This document shows, in pieces, positions 8,582 through 16,086 of a stretch of 64,000 bases of DNA. How positions within the stretch are numbered: position 1 is the stretch's first letter; each line of letters begins with the position of its first letter. The position numbers were made by a program, and so were the translations under genes. The stretch covers positions 62,001 through 126,000 of the forward strand of contig NZ_JAQIOY010000002.1 in the NCBI RefSeq assembly GCF_028023555.1. Reading direction: 5' to 3'. Under the pieces are notes generated by a model. It saw nothing but the letters and a program-made list of their open reading frames with translations. It had not been told where the DNA came from and did no database searches. The stretch is from Thalassococcus_A lentus (GTDB taxonomy: Bacteria; Pseudomonadota; Alphaproteobacteria; Rhodobacterales; Rhodobacteraceae).

Positions 8582-8655
8582 TGGAGCGGGTAACGGGAAT
8601 CGAACCCGTAACTTAAGCTTGGGAAGCTCGCGTGATACCTTTTCACCATACCCGC
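8582..8655 (-). tRNA. tRNA-Gly (anticodon CCC)
   Basis: On the minus strand, acceptor arms GCGGGTA/TACCCGC pair perfectly. The anticodon stem CGAGC/GCTTA (last pair weak) surrounds the loop TTCCCAA, giving anticodon CCC. The T arm is ACGGG-TTCGATT-CCCGT. The discriminator is T, followed by an encoded CCA at 8582-8584. It lies between the deacetylase gene and the ABC permease. Confidence 0.93.
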
Positions 8656-8692
8656 ACGCAGGCGCTTGGGATACTTGGGCCTCTGGCCATCG

Positions 8693-9520
8693 TCAAGACG
8701 GCGCGCGTTCGGCCCATCCGGCAAATATCTTTTCCAGCGCAACAACCACGTAGTAAAGCGCAATGCCCAGTATCGCGAGCGCGATCAGCACGGCAAACAT
8801 CAGTGGATAATCCGAGTTGGTTTTGCCGGAATCGAACAGGGCACCCAGTCCGCGCCCATGCGGCGAGACGATTTCCATCAGGTTCGTTCCGATAAAGGCC
8901 AGCGTGACCGCGACTTTGAGCGCACCAAAGAACTCGGGCAGCGTTTTCGGCAGCGCGATTTTCCAGAAAATGGTGGTTTGCGACGCGCCCAGTGCCCGCA
9001 GGATGTCGCGGTATTCAGGCTCCAGCGTCGACAGACCGATCGAAATCGAAACAGCAATCGGGAAAAACGAGATCAGAAAGGCGATCAGGACAGTGTTGAA
9101 GTCATGCTGGCCCACAAAGAGCAGGGCAACAATCGGAACCAGTGTGGCTTTGGGGATCGCGTTGAACCCCACCAGAAGCGGATAAAGCGCATCGCGCATG
9201 GTGCGCGAAAACCCCATGATCATGCCGATGATCACACCGACAGCCACCGCCAGCAAAAGCCCGACGACCGTGCGCCACAGAGTTTGCCAACCCATAACGA
9301 GAAACAGTTCCCAATAGCGCGAATAGGCTGGCGGCAGATCAGAAGGCGAAGCCATGATGTAGTTGGGCCATTCGTTGAACCAGACCAATCCTTCCCAGAA
9401 CAGCAAAAACACAATGATCGCCGCAATGGGAGCAAGAACTGCGCGCGACGTCAGTCGTTGCACAAACGAGGTGCCGCTGGGGGCAGCGGGTGTCGGGGCG
9501 GGGTCGGGTACATAGGCCAT
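8693..9520 (-). CDS. ABC transporter permease (SsuC/TauC type)
   Basis: A 275-residue inner-membrane permease with about six hydrophobic segments and the cytoplasmic EAA loop ALGASQTTIFWKIALPKTLP, which contacts the ATPase. This subfamily imports sulfonates, nitrate, taurine, pyrimidine precursors and related compounds. It is the last gene of a three-gene minus-strand unit (binding protein, ATPase, permease), beginning 18 bases after the ATPase stop. Substrate cannot be assigned from this subunit. Confidence 0.9.
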   Translation of the reverse strand: MAYVPDPAPTPAAPSGTSFVQRLTSRAVLAPIAAIIVFLLFWEGLVWFNEWPNYIMASPSDLPPAYSRYWELFLVMGWQTLWRTVVGLLLAVAVGVIIGMIMGFSRTMRDALYPLLVGFNAIPKATLVPIVALLFVGQHDFNTVLIAFLISFFPIAVSISIGLSTLEPEYRDILRALGASQTTIFWKIALPKTLPEFFGALKVAVTLAFIGTNLMEIVSPHGRGLGALFDSGKTNSDYPLMFAVLIALAILGIALYYVVVALEKIFAGWAERAPS

Positions 9521-9537
9521 GGTATGCTCGTTCGTCG

Positions 9538-10335
9538 TTACTGTGCGGCCTGTGCATCTTCGGCACGGCCTTGCGCGATCTTGATCTGATCCCGAAGGAC
9601 ATGAAGCATCTCGACCGCTTCTTGTTCGTATAGAACGTCCAGATCGGTGCGTCCGTTCATCGAAGTATCCATAGTGTGCTGGACCCGGGCCGGGCGGTCC
9701 GACAGCACAATGGTCTGATCGGCCAGATAGATGGATTCGCGCAGATCATGGGTGATCAGCATGCAGGTGAACGGCTCTTCGGCGCGTAGGCGGTGCATGG
9801 TTTGCCACAGGTCCTCGCGGGTGAAAGCGTCGAGAGCACCAAAGGGTTCATCCATGATCAGAATATCGGGTTTGTGTGCAATTGCCCGGCAGAGCGAGGC
9901 GCGCTGGCGCATACCGCCAGAAAGCTCTGATGGGCGTTTCGTCTCAAAACCTTCCAGGCCTACGAGCGAGAGTAGTTCGCGGGCGCGGTCCTCTTTCTGG
10001 GACCGTGTCAGTTTGTTCGGCACGATCTCAAGCGGCAGGATGACGTTGTCGAGAATTGTGCGCCATTCCAGCAAGACCGGGTTCTGAAAGGCCATGCCAA
10101 CAGTCGATCGGGGGCCTTTGACCGCTCTGCCATCCAGCAGGACCTTGCCCTGATCCGGGATCAGCAATCCGGCTACCAGTTTGGTCAAAGTGGATTTTCC
10201 GCAACCGGACGGCCCGACCACCGCGCAAAAGGAGGCGGAGGGAACGATAAAGTCCAGGTTGTCCAGAACAGGCAATTTTCCAGACGCAGTGTCATAGGCG
10301 TGAGTGACGCCGGAAATCTCGATGGTTTGTGTCAT
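9538..10335 (-). CDS. ABC transporter ATP-binding protein (SsuB/TauB type)
   Basis: A 265-residue ATPase. It carries Walker A (GPSGCGKSTLTKLV), the Q-loop segment (AFQNPVLLEWRT), the signature LSGGMRQRASLCRAI and Walker B ILIMDEPFGALD, followed by the H-loop (LITHDLRESIYLAD). It energises the adjacent permease. A strong stem-loop separates it from the binding-protein gene upstream. Confidence 0.93.
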   Translation of the reverse strand: MTQTIEISGVTHAYDTASGKLPVLDNLDFIVPSASFCAVVGPSGCGKSTLTKLVAGLLIPDQGKVLLDGRAVKGPRSTVGMAFQNPVLLEWRTILDNVILPLEIVPNKLTRSQKEDRARELLSLVGLEGFETKRPSELSGGMRQRASLCRAIAHKPDILIMDEPFGALDAFTREDLWQTMHRLRAEEPFTCMLITHDLRESIYLADQTIVLSDRPARVQHTMDTSMNGRTDLDVLYEQEAVEMLHVLRDQIKIAQGRAEDAQAAQ

Positions 10336-10351
10336 GGGGGTACGCTTTCAC

Positions 10352-10381
10352 GCGTGGGCCGCCTTGGCAAGCGGCCCACGC
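10352..10381 (-). other. 11-bp perfect stem-loop between binding-protein and ATPase genes
   Basis: GCGTGGGCCGC (10352-10362) and GCGGCCCACGC (10371-10381) are perfect inverted arms with an 8-base loop. There is no T-tract. Its position just after the binding-protein stop on the minus strand suggests an mRNA-stabilising or partially terminating hairpin that would raise binding-protein output over the membrane subunits, as known for other ABC operons. Confidence 0.55.
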
Positions 10382-10399
10382 AATCGTTTCAGGGATTGG

Positions 10400-11404
10400 T
10401 TACTTCAGCATCCGCGCGTCGGCAGAGGGCAGGTAGGCGTCTGTGAAGTACAGGCTGACATCCGGTTCATTCTGGAATTCGTAAGTCAGTTTGATTTGCT
10501 CGATGGCATTGGCCATACGATCAGCGTCCACGCCGCCCATACCATTGGTCATGGCATAGTCGGTGGCCACGTTCGCGTCGATTGCCAGCTGCAAACGGCG
10601 GGTTTCCAGGGCCGCGTCAGCCGCCGGATTCCGTTCGATCAGCGATGGGATGGCCGCAGCAGGATCTGCGATTGCGTCGGCCCAGCCTTTTGCGACAGCG
10701 CCGAGGAAACCGGTCAGCAGTTCGCCGTTTTCAGCGGCCCAATCGGTGTTTGCGATGATGGCGTTGCCATACAGATCAACACCATAGTCCGCCATCAGAA
10801 TGGTCGAGATGTCGTCTTCCTCTACGCCCAGACGAACAAGGTTCAGGTAGGATGAGAAGGAAAACCCGGTGACCGCAGCAACTTCGCCCTGCGCCAGCAT
10901 AGGCTCGCGTGTTGGGAAGCCAACCGGCTCAACGGTGATTGCGGCGGTGTCGAGATCATTGGCTGCGGCAAAGATCGGGAACTGTGCCCATGCACCATCC
11001 GGGGGCGGGGCACCCAGAACGCGTCCTTCGAGATCCTTGGGCGCTTCGACACCCAGAGACTTGCGTCCGACAATCGCAAACGGCGGCTTGTCATAGACCA
11101 TCATCACGGCTGTGACAGGGGCACCGGGGTTCTGATCGAGGAACTTTACCAACGAGTTGATGTCGGCAAACCCGACCGGAAATGCACCGGTTGCCACTTT
11201 TGGAATGGCGTCGAGTGAGCCCTGACCGGCTGTGATCTCAACTGACAGATCGGCTTCGCCGAAATATCCTTTGTCGATTGCGACAAAGTAAGGCGCGGCG
11301 GGGCCTTCGAATTTCCAGTCCAGTGCGAAAGGCACTGCCGTTTCGGCCTGAGCGAAGCTGGCTGCGCCCACCAGTGTGGCCGCGATAAATGTCTGTCGGA
11401 ACAT
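10400..11404 (-). CDS. ABC transporter periplasmic substrate-binding protein (NMT1/SsuA-like)
   Basis: The 334-residue protein opens with a Sec signal peptide ending AQA|ET at about residues 20-21. The mature protein begins with LDWKFEGPAAPYFVAIDKGYF, the typical start of NMT1/SsuA/TauA-type solute-binding proteins. Later segments LDAIPKVATGAFPVGFADINSL and NDLDTAAITVEPVGFPTREPML also fit this fold. An AGGAGG-type ribosome site lies before the ATG. It heads the ABC unit and lies 139 bases downstream of the RamA-like gene on the same strand. Possible ligands include sulfonates, pyrimidine/thiamine precursors and small amines. Sequence alone does not decide. Confidence 0.88.
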   Translation of the reverse strand: MFRQTFIAATLVGAASFAQAETAVPFALDWKFEGPAAPYFVAIDKGYFGEADLSVEITAGQGSLDAIPKVATGAFPVGFADINSLVKFLDQNPGAPVTAVMMVYDKPPFAIVGRKSLGVEAPKDLEGRVLGAPPPDGAWAQFPIFAAANDLDTAAITVEPVGFPTREPMLAQGEVAAVTGFSFSSYLNLVRLGVEEDDISTILMADYGVDLYGNAIIANTDWAAENGELLTGFLGAVAKGWADAIADPAAAIPSLIERNPAADAALETRRLQLAIDANVATDYAMTNGMGGVDADRMANAIEQIKLTYEFQNEPDVSLYFTDAYLPSADARMLK

Positions 11405-11543
11405 GATTCCTCCTTGAGTGATTGTTGGACTTCGCCGCGCATTGCGCCCGCGTCAGATCACAAAGGCAAGAATATTTGCCGAAAAAATGGACAAATGCCG
11501 TTTGGCGCATGAAAATCGGGCGTTCACACGCGTTTCGGTTGTG

Positions 11544-13586
11544 CTATGCGCGCCGTCTTCTCCTGCGGCCGCCAGAATCGCCACCGCTGCCGGTGTTGAA
11601 GCTGACGTTGGGCAGGGTCACGATCTTGGACAACTCGGGGAAAGGATCGGTTTTGTGCGGAATGGCATTTGCCGCCACAAAGTGTTCCTGGAACCGCGGC
11701 TCGATGGCCGTTTCGACCTTTGTGATCTGCCGAACCGTTCCTTCGATTTCGCGGCGTGCCGCCAGATTGCACAGCGCGATGCGCGCACCGGTGCCTGCGG
11801 CATTGCCGGCGCTGGTGACCTTTTCCAGTGGCACGTCCGGGATCATGCCCAGCACCATGGCGTGTTTGGCACTGATATGCGCGCCGAAAGCCCCGGCCAG
11901 CACCACGCGGTCGACTTTCTCAACGTTCATTTCGTCCATCAACAGGCGCGCACCGGCATAGAGCGCGGATTTGGCAAGCTGGATCGCCCGAATATCGCCC
12001 TGTGTCACCGTGATCCGGGGGCCGCCGGTTTCGCTGGCATCGTGGATCAAATAGGCATGCGTCCGCCCCTCGGGAACGCAGCGGGCTGTCCCGGCCGCTT
12101 CGGCCGAGCCGATCAGTCCGGAATCGTCCATCAATCCGGCGATGCGCATCTCTGCGACCGCTTCGATGATGCCGGAGCCGCAAATACCGGTGATGCCTGT
12201 CTGTGCCGTGGCTTGCCAAAACCCGTCTTCGTCCGACCACTTGTCACAACCAATGACACGAAAACGCGGTTCCTTGGTTTCGGGATCGATGCGGATGGCT
12301 TCGATGGCGCCGGGGGCGGCCCGCTGGCCTGAACTGATTTGCGCGCCTTCAAATGCAGGGCCGGTGGGCGAAGAACAGGCCAAAACGCGGCTGGTGTCGC
12401 CCAGCAGAATTTCGGCGTTTGTCCCCACATCGACCACAAGAACCAGATCTTCGCTTTTGCCGGGTTGCTCAGACAGGGCGACGGCGGCTGCGTCGGCTCC
12501 GACATGGCCGGCGATGCAGGGCAGAATATAAATCTGAGAGGCCGAGGGCAGGGCGGTGATTTCCAGATCCGCGGCCCGCAGATGAAGCGGCTCAGAGGTG
12601 GCCAGTGCAAAGGGTGCCTGCCCCAATTCCACCGGGTCAATGCCGATCAGCAAGTGGTGCATTACGGGGTTGCAGACGAATACGGTCTCAAGGATCAGCG
12701 CCGGGTCAATGCCCGCTTCGGCTGAGATATCCTGCACCAGAGCATCAATGGCCAGCCTGACCGCACGGGTCATTTCGCCGTCGCCGCCGGGGTTCATCAT
12801 TGCATAGGATACACGGCTCATGAGGTCTTCGCCGAACCGGATTTGTGGGTTCATGATGCCAGAGGAGGCCACAACAGCGCCGGTGTCCAGATTGGTCAGG
12901 TGTGCAGCAACCGTTGTAGAGCCGAGATCAATCGCGAGGCCAAACAAGCCGTCTTCGTGCAAACCGGGCCAAGCAGCGATGATCTGCGGTGTTGCTTCGG
13001 CGCTGTGTTTGTTCAGCGCGACCGTGATTTTCCATGCGCCCTTGCGCAGCACGGTTTGCAGCGTGCCCAGCACGGAAAAGTCCATTGTTACGGCAGGAAT
13101 GTCCCATTGGGCGGCCAAGGCGCGGGCCACGCGTTCCAAATCGCCTGTGGGCTCGTGCATATCCGGCTCTTCGACTTCGATGTAGTAAAGCCGGGATGCA
13201 GGATCCATTTCGATCACGCGGGTGCTGGCGGCCTTGCGGACCACCTGCCGGTGGACCTGACTTTCGGCGGGAACGTCGATCACAACGTCCCCATGAACCA
13301 AGGCCTGACAGCCGAGTCGGCGGCCTTCTTTCAGGCCGCGTTTCTGGTCATAGCGTTCTTCGACGGCGTTCCATTCCGACAGCGCACCCTCGGCAACCGT
13401 CACGCCATGCTTGGAGAATTCGCCATAGCCGGGCGTGATTTGACATTTGGAACAGATGCCACGTCCGCCGCACACGGAATCCAGATCCACACCCAACTGA
13501 CGGGCCGCTGTCAGAACTGGCGTTCCTACAGGAAAACGCCCGCGTTTACCGGACGGGGTGAAGACGACCAATGGGTCTTGGGTCAT
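11544..13586 (-). CDS. RamA-like ferredoxin/ASKHA corrinoid-activation protein (DUF4445)
   Basis: A 680-residue protein. Residues 1-105 form a 2Fe-2S ferredoxin domain with Cys39, Cys45, Cys48 (SVCGGRGICSKC) and Cys93 as cluster ligands. The rest is an ASKHA-type ATPase with phosphate loops LAIDLGSTTVAAHL and LVVDVGTNAEILLG, and NNAAGTGAR-type glycine motifs near the C terminus. Members of this family (RamA, ACE/CoFeSP activators) reductively reactivate Co(II) corrinoid proteins of methyltransferase systems at the expense of ATP. The C terminus is a short Ser/Gly/Arg-rich tail (GSGGDSGGRRRRRRA). No corrinoid protein or methyltransferase is in this window, so its partner must be elsewhere. It precedes the ABC operon on the same strand. 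Confidence 0.87.
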   Translation of the reverse strand: MTQDPLVVFTPSGKRGRFPVGTPVLTAARQLGVDLDSVCGGRGICSKCQITPGYGEFSKHGVTVAEGALSEWNAVEERYDQKRGLKEGRRLGCQALVHGDVVIDVPAESQVHRQVVRKAASTRVIEMDPASRLYYIEVEEPDMHEPTGDLERVARALAAQWDIPAVTMDFSVLGTLQTVLRKGAWKITVALNKHSAEATPQIIAAWPGLHEDGLFGLAIDLGSTTVAAHLTNLDTGAVVASSGIMNPQIRFGEDLMSRVSYAMMNPGGDGEMTRAVRLAIDALVQDISAEAGIDPALILETVFVCNPVMHHLLIGIDPVELGQAPFALATSEPLHLRAADLEITALPSASQIYILPCIAGHVGADAAAVALSEQPGKSEDLVLVVDVGTNAEILLGDTSRVLACSSPTGPAFEGAQISSGQRAAPGAIEAIRIDPETKEPRFRVIGCDKWSDEDGFWQATAQTGITGICGSGIIEAVAEMRIAGLMDDSGLIGSAEAAGTARCVPEGRTHAYLIHDASETGGPRITVTQGDIRAIQLAKSALYAGARLLMDEMNVEKVDRVVLAGAFGAHISAKHAMVLGMIPDVPLEKVTSAGNAAGTGARIALCNLAARREIEGTVRQITKVETAIEPRFQEHFVAANAIPHKTDPFPELSKIVTLPNVSFNTGSGGDSGGRRRRRRA

Positions 13587-13732
13587 GGTTTGATCCTATG
13601 TGCAGCGCAGCGCTTTTTCGGCACAATAGACTGCGAAACGCAAAGGGAAAGCCGGGTCGCGACATAGCGCAGTGGATTGGCGTCATACGCGCGCTGAAAT
13701 TCCCGTTGGTTTTGGGGAAGACCCGGCCCGGA

Positions 13733-14056
13733 TCAGATCGAAAACGAGGTGCCGCAACCGCAGGACGACGTGGCATTGGGGTTTTCGATGACAAATCGCG
13801 CGCCGATCAGCTCATCGGAAAAATCGATCACCGCACCGGCCAGAAAGGGGAGGGAAACCGGATCGACCACGACCTTCTGACCGTCGCCTTCCAGCACAAG
13901 ATCATCCCCGGATGCGTCGTCGAGCTTGATCTCGTACTGAAAGCCCGAACACCCGCCGCCTTCGACCGCGACGCGCAGCGCTTTTCCATCTGCGCCAGCG
14001 CCGATTTCTGCGAGGCGCTCAAAGGCGCGGGGCGTGACTTTGGGGGGCAACTGCAT
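13733..14056 (-). CDS. erpA: A-type Fe-S cluster carrier (ErpA/IscA/HesB family)
   Basis: A 107-residue protein with the three conserved cysteines of A-type carriers: Cys36 (GGGCSGFQY) and Cys99/Cys101 (SSCGCGTSF). A-type proteins receive Fe-S clusters and deliver them to apo-enzymes in the cytoplasm. ErpA versus IscA cannot be separated with certainty, and the suf/isc genes are not nearby. It is divergent from the dgt-like gene 114 bases away, so the gap should hold two promoters. ErpA next to dgt is an arrangement recalled from other Alphaproteobacteria. Confidence 0.85.
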   Translation of the reverse strand: MQLPPKVTPRAFERLAEIGAGADGKALRVAVEGGGCSGFQYEIKLDDASGDDLVLEGDGQKVVVDPVSLPFLAGAVIDFSDELIGARFVIENPNATSSCGCGTSFSI

Positions 14057-14170
14057 GGGATCCTCGCCGGTTTATCTTGGCTTTCCCATGTAATATAAGC
14101 GGGCACAGGACAGGCCACAAGAACGCACGGCAATAACAATGAGTGCGCTTAGAAAAGAAGGACGGCGGGA

Positions 14171-15331
14171 ATGCGGGCAGATTTCGCATGTGACCCCAAT
14201 GGCGCGCGTGGGCGCATGGTCAGCGAAGAAGAGAGCGCGTTCCGCTCATGTTTCCAGCGTGACAGGGATCGGATCATTCATTCATCGGCGTTCCGAAGGC
14301 TGAAACACAAAACGCAGGTCTTTGTTGAACACGAGGGTGATTTCTATCGCACCCGCCTGACGCATTCGATCGAGGTCGCGCAGGTCGCCCGGACAATTGC
14401 CGGGGCTTTGGGCCTGAACACCGACCTGACCGAGGCCGTGGCACTGGCGCATGATCTGGGGCACACGCCCTTTGGCCATACCGGCGAAGACGCGTTGGAT
14501 CTGCTGATGCAACCCTACGGCGGCTTCGATCACAATGCGCAGACCATTCGGATCGTTACGAAACTGGAACGACACTACGCCGGATTTGATGGTCTGAACC
14601 TGACGTGGGACACGCTAGAAGGCATCGCCAAGCACAATGGGCCGGTTCAGGGCGAAATTCCCTATGCGCTGGCTGAATACAACGCAGTTCATGATCTGGA
14701 ACTGAACACCCATGCCAGCGCCGAGGCACAGGTCGCTGCATTGTCTGATGACATCGCTTACAACAACCATGATTTGCACGACGGTTTGCGCGCCGGGTTG
14801 TTTACCGAAGATCAGGTTGTGCAATTGCCCATCGTTGGATCAGCCTTTGCCGAAGTGGACCGCCAGCACCCGGGTCTTGAGCCGTACCGGCGCCGCCACG
14901 AAGCCTTGCGGCGGGTGTTTGGTGCCATGGTCGCCGATGTCATCGACACCAGCGACGCGATGCTGAAGCAGTCCGGCGCAGGCAGTGCGCAGGATATCCG
15001 CGATCTGGGACGTCCGGTGATCGCATTCTCCGACGGGATGTGGGCCGATCTGAAGGTGATCCGGGCTTTTCTATTCGGAAATATGTACCGGGCGCCCAGC
15101 GTCATGACCCAAAGAGCAAAGGTTACCAAGGCGCTCGAATTCCTGTTCCCGACCTACATGAGCAACCCTGATCTGTTGCCCAACCGCTGGCGGGCTGAAA
15201 TCGAAGCGGCGGGCTCAGAGGCGGATCTGGCCCGACTGGTGGCGGACTATATCGCCGGGATGACAGATCGCTTTGCTTTGCAGGCTCATGCCAAGCTGAC
15301 AGGCAGTGACATCCTGCACGACGGCAGTTGA
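14171..15331 (+). CDS. dgt: dGTPase-like HD-domain triphosphohydrolase
   Basis: A 386-residue HD-family protein of the dGTPase-like type. Metal-binding and family motifs seen: RDRIIHSSAFRRLKHKTQVF, the TRLTHSIEVAQVA histidine, ALAHDLGHTPFGHTGE (the HD pair) and the later SDDIAYNNHDLHDGL aspartate. Enzymes of this group split dNTPs to nucleosides and triphosphate, tuning dNTP pools. The length matches the short clade-2 class common in alphaproteobacteria rather than the ~500-residue E. coli Dgt. It heads a long plus-strand run that leads to argS. Confidence 0.92.
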   Translation: MRADFACDPNGARGRMVSEEESAFRSCFQRDRDRIIHSSAFRRLKHKTQVFVEHEGDFYRTRLTHSIEVAQVARTIAGALGLNTDLTEAVALAHDLGHTPFGHTGEDALDLLMQPYGGFDHNAQTIRIVTKLERHYAGFDGLNLTWDTLEGIAKHNGPVQGEIPYALAEYNAVHDLELNTHASAEAQVAALSDDIAYNNHDLHDGLRAGLFTEDQVVQLPIVGSAFAEVDRQHPGLEPYRRRHEALRRVFGAMVADVIDTSDAMLKQSGAGSAQDIRDLGRPVIAFSDGMWADLKVIRAFLFGNMYRAPSVMTQRAKVTKALEFLFPTYMSNPDLLPNRWRAEIEAAGSEADLARLVADYIAGMTDRFALQAHAKLTGSDILHDGS

Positions 15332-15379
15332 CCCGCGCGTCGAAAGGCCTGATCTTGGCAGGGCTTTGCGTACAGCGAC

Positions 15380-16048
15380 TTGAGATACGCTTTTGACAGT
15401 ACGGGATTGGCAGTGTTCGGGGCCGGGTATTTCAAAGGTAAGGTGGTTGCCATCATGGGCGCAGAGCATCCTCTGGGAAGCTCGCTCGCGTTGCGTTTCA
15501 GCGGGTTTGGCGCGACCGTCATCGCGATTGGCGAAGACGAGGAAAGCCTGCATGGGCTGGCCCGCACCAATCCCGAACAAATAGAACCCCTGGCCCTGCG
15601 CAGCGGACGTGCTGATGTTTTGGGGCTTTTGCGCGATGCTTGGGGCGATGAGCCGCTTGATTGCTATATCGACACCAGCCCGATTTCCGCCGAGCGGCAA
15701 AAGCTGCAGGCTCCGGATATATTCGCCAAATCTGCCGGAACCGCGGCGGCACTGGTCCGTGGCATCCGCAATGGGCAGGCCCGTGCGGTTCTGGCCATGC
15801 CCGCGGTCAGCAGCACATCAAGCCCGACGGAAACAGCCAGACATGCAGGATACACGGCGCTTGTGCGCCAGTTCGGCAAGGAATGCATGCCGGGCCGGTT
15901 TTGCGGAGCAGAGGTGCCGGGCGATCTGGAGTGGTCGTCGGAACAATGCCTGTCTATTGGCGATGCGATCATGATGCTGGTGCATCCGGTGTCACGTGCC
16001 GTTGCGCAAGGCACGGTTATCGGGCTTGCACTGGATCGGCGCAAATAG
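15380..16048 (+). CDS. SDR-like Rossmann protein lacking the catalytic lysine
   Basis: A 222-residue frame beginning at a TTG. A GTG at residue 12 is an alternative, and neither has a clear ribosome site. The N-terminal KVVAIMGAEHPLGSSLALRF resembles the nucleotide-binding TGxxxGxG of short-chain dehydrogenases, followed by a GATVIAIGEDEE strand. The expected Ser and Tyr region is present (VSSTSSPTETARHAGYTALV), but the YxxxK lysine is replaced by valine. It is therefore probably a non-catalytic or altered SDR relative. It lies 48 bases after dgt and 38 bases before the antiporter on the same strand. Role unknown. Confidence 0.7.
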   Translation: MRYAFDSTGLAVFGAGYFKGKVVAIMGAEHPLGSSLALRFSGFGATVIAIGEDEESLHGLARTNPEQIEPLALRSGRADVLGLLRDAWGDEPLDCYIDTSPISAERQKLQAPDIFAKSAGTAAALVRGIRNGQARAVLAMPAVSSTSSPTETARHAGYTALVRQFGKECMPGRFCGAEVPGDLEWSSEQCLSIGDAIMMLVHPVSRAVAQGTVIGLALDRRK

Positions 16049-16086
16049 CACGGTGCAGCCAGGTCTGGTTCACGAGGGGCGAGTAT

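Noticed and set aside
11418..12332. 304-codon plus-strand frame opposite the RamA-like gene
   Set aside because: Antisense shadow of a gene with clear ferredoxin and ASKHA motifs.
15661..16086. Upstream extension of the antiporter frame into the SDR-like gene
   Set aside because: It overlaps the SDR-like gene in another frame and shows no conserved sequence; ATG 16087 has a ribosome site.
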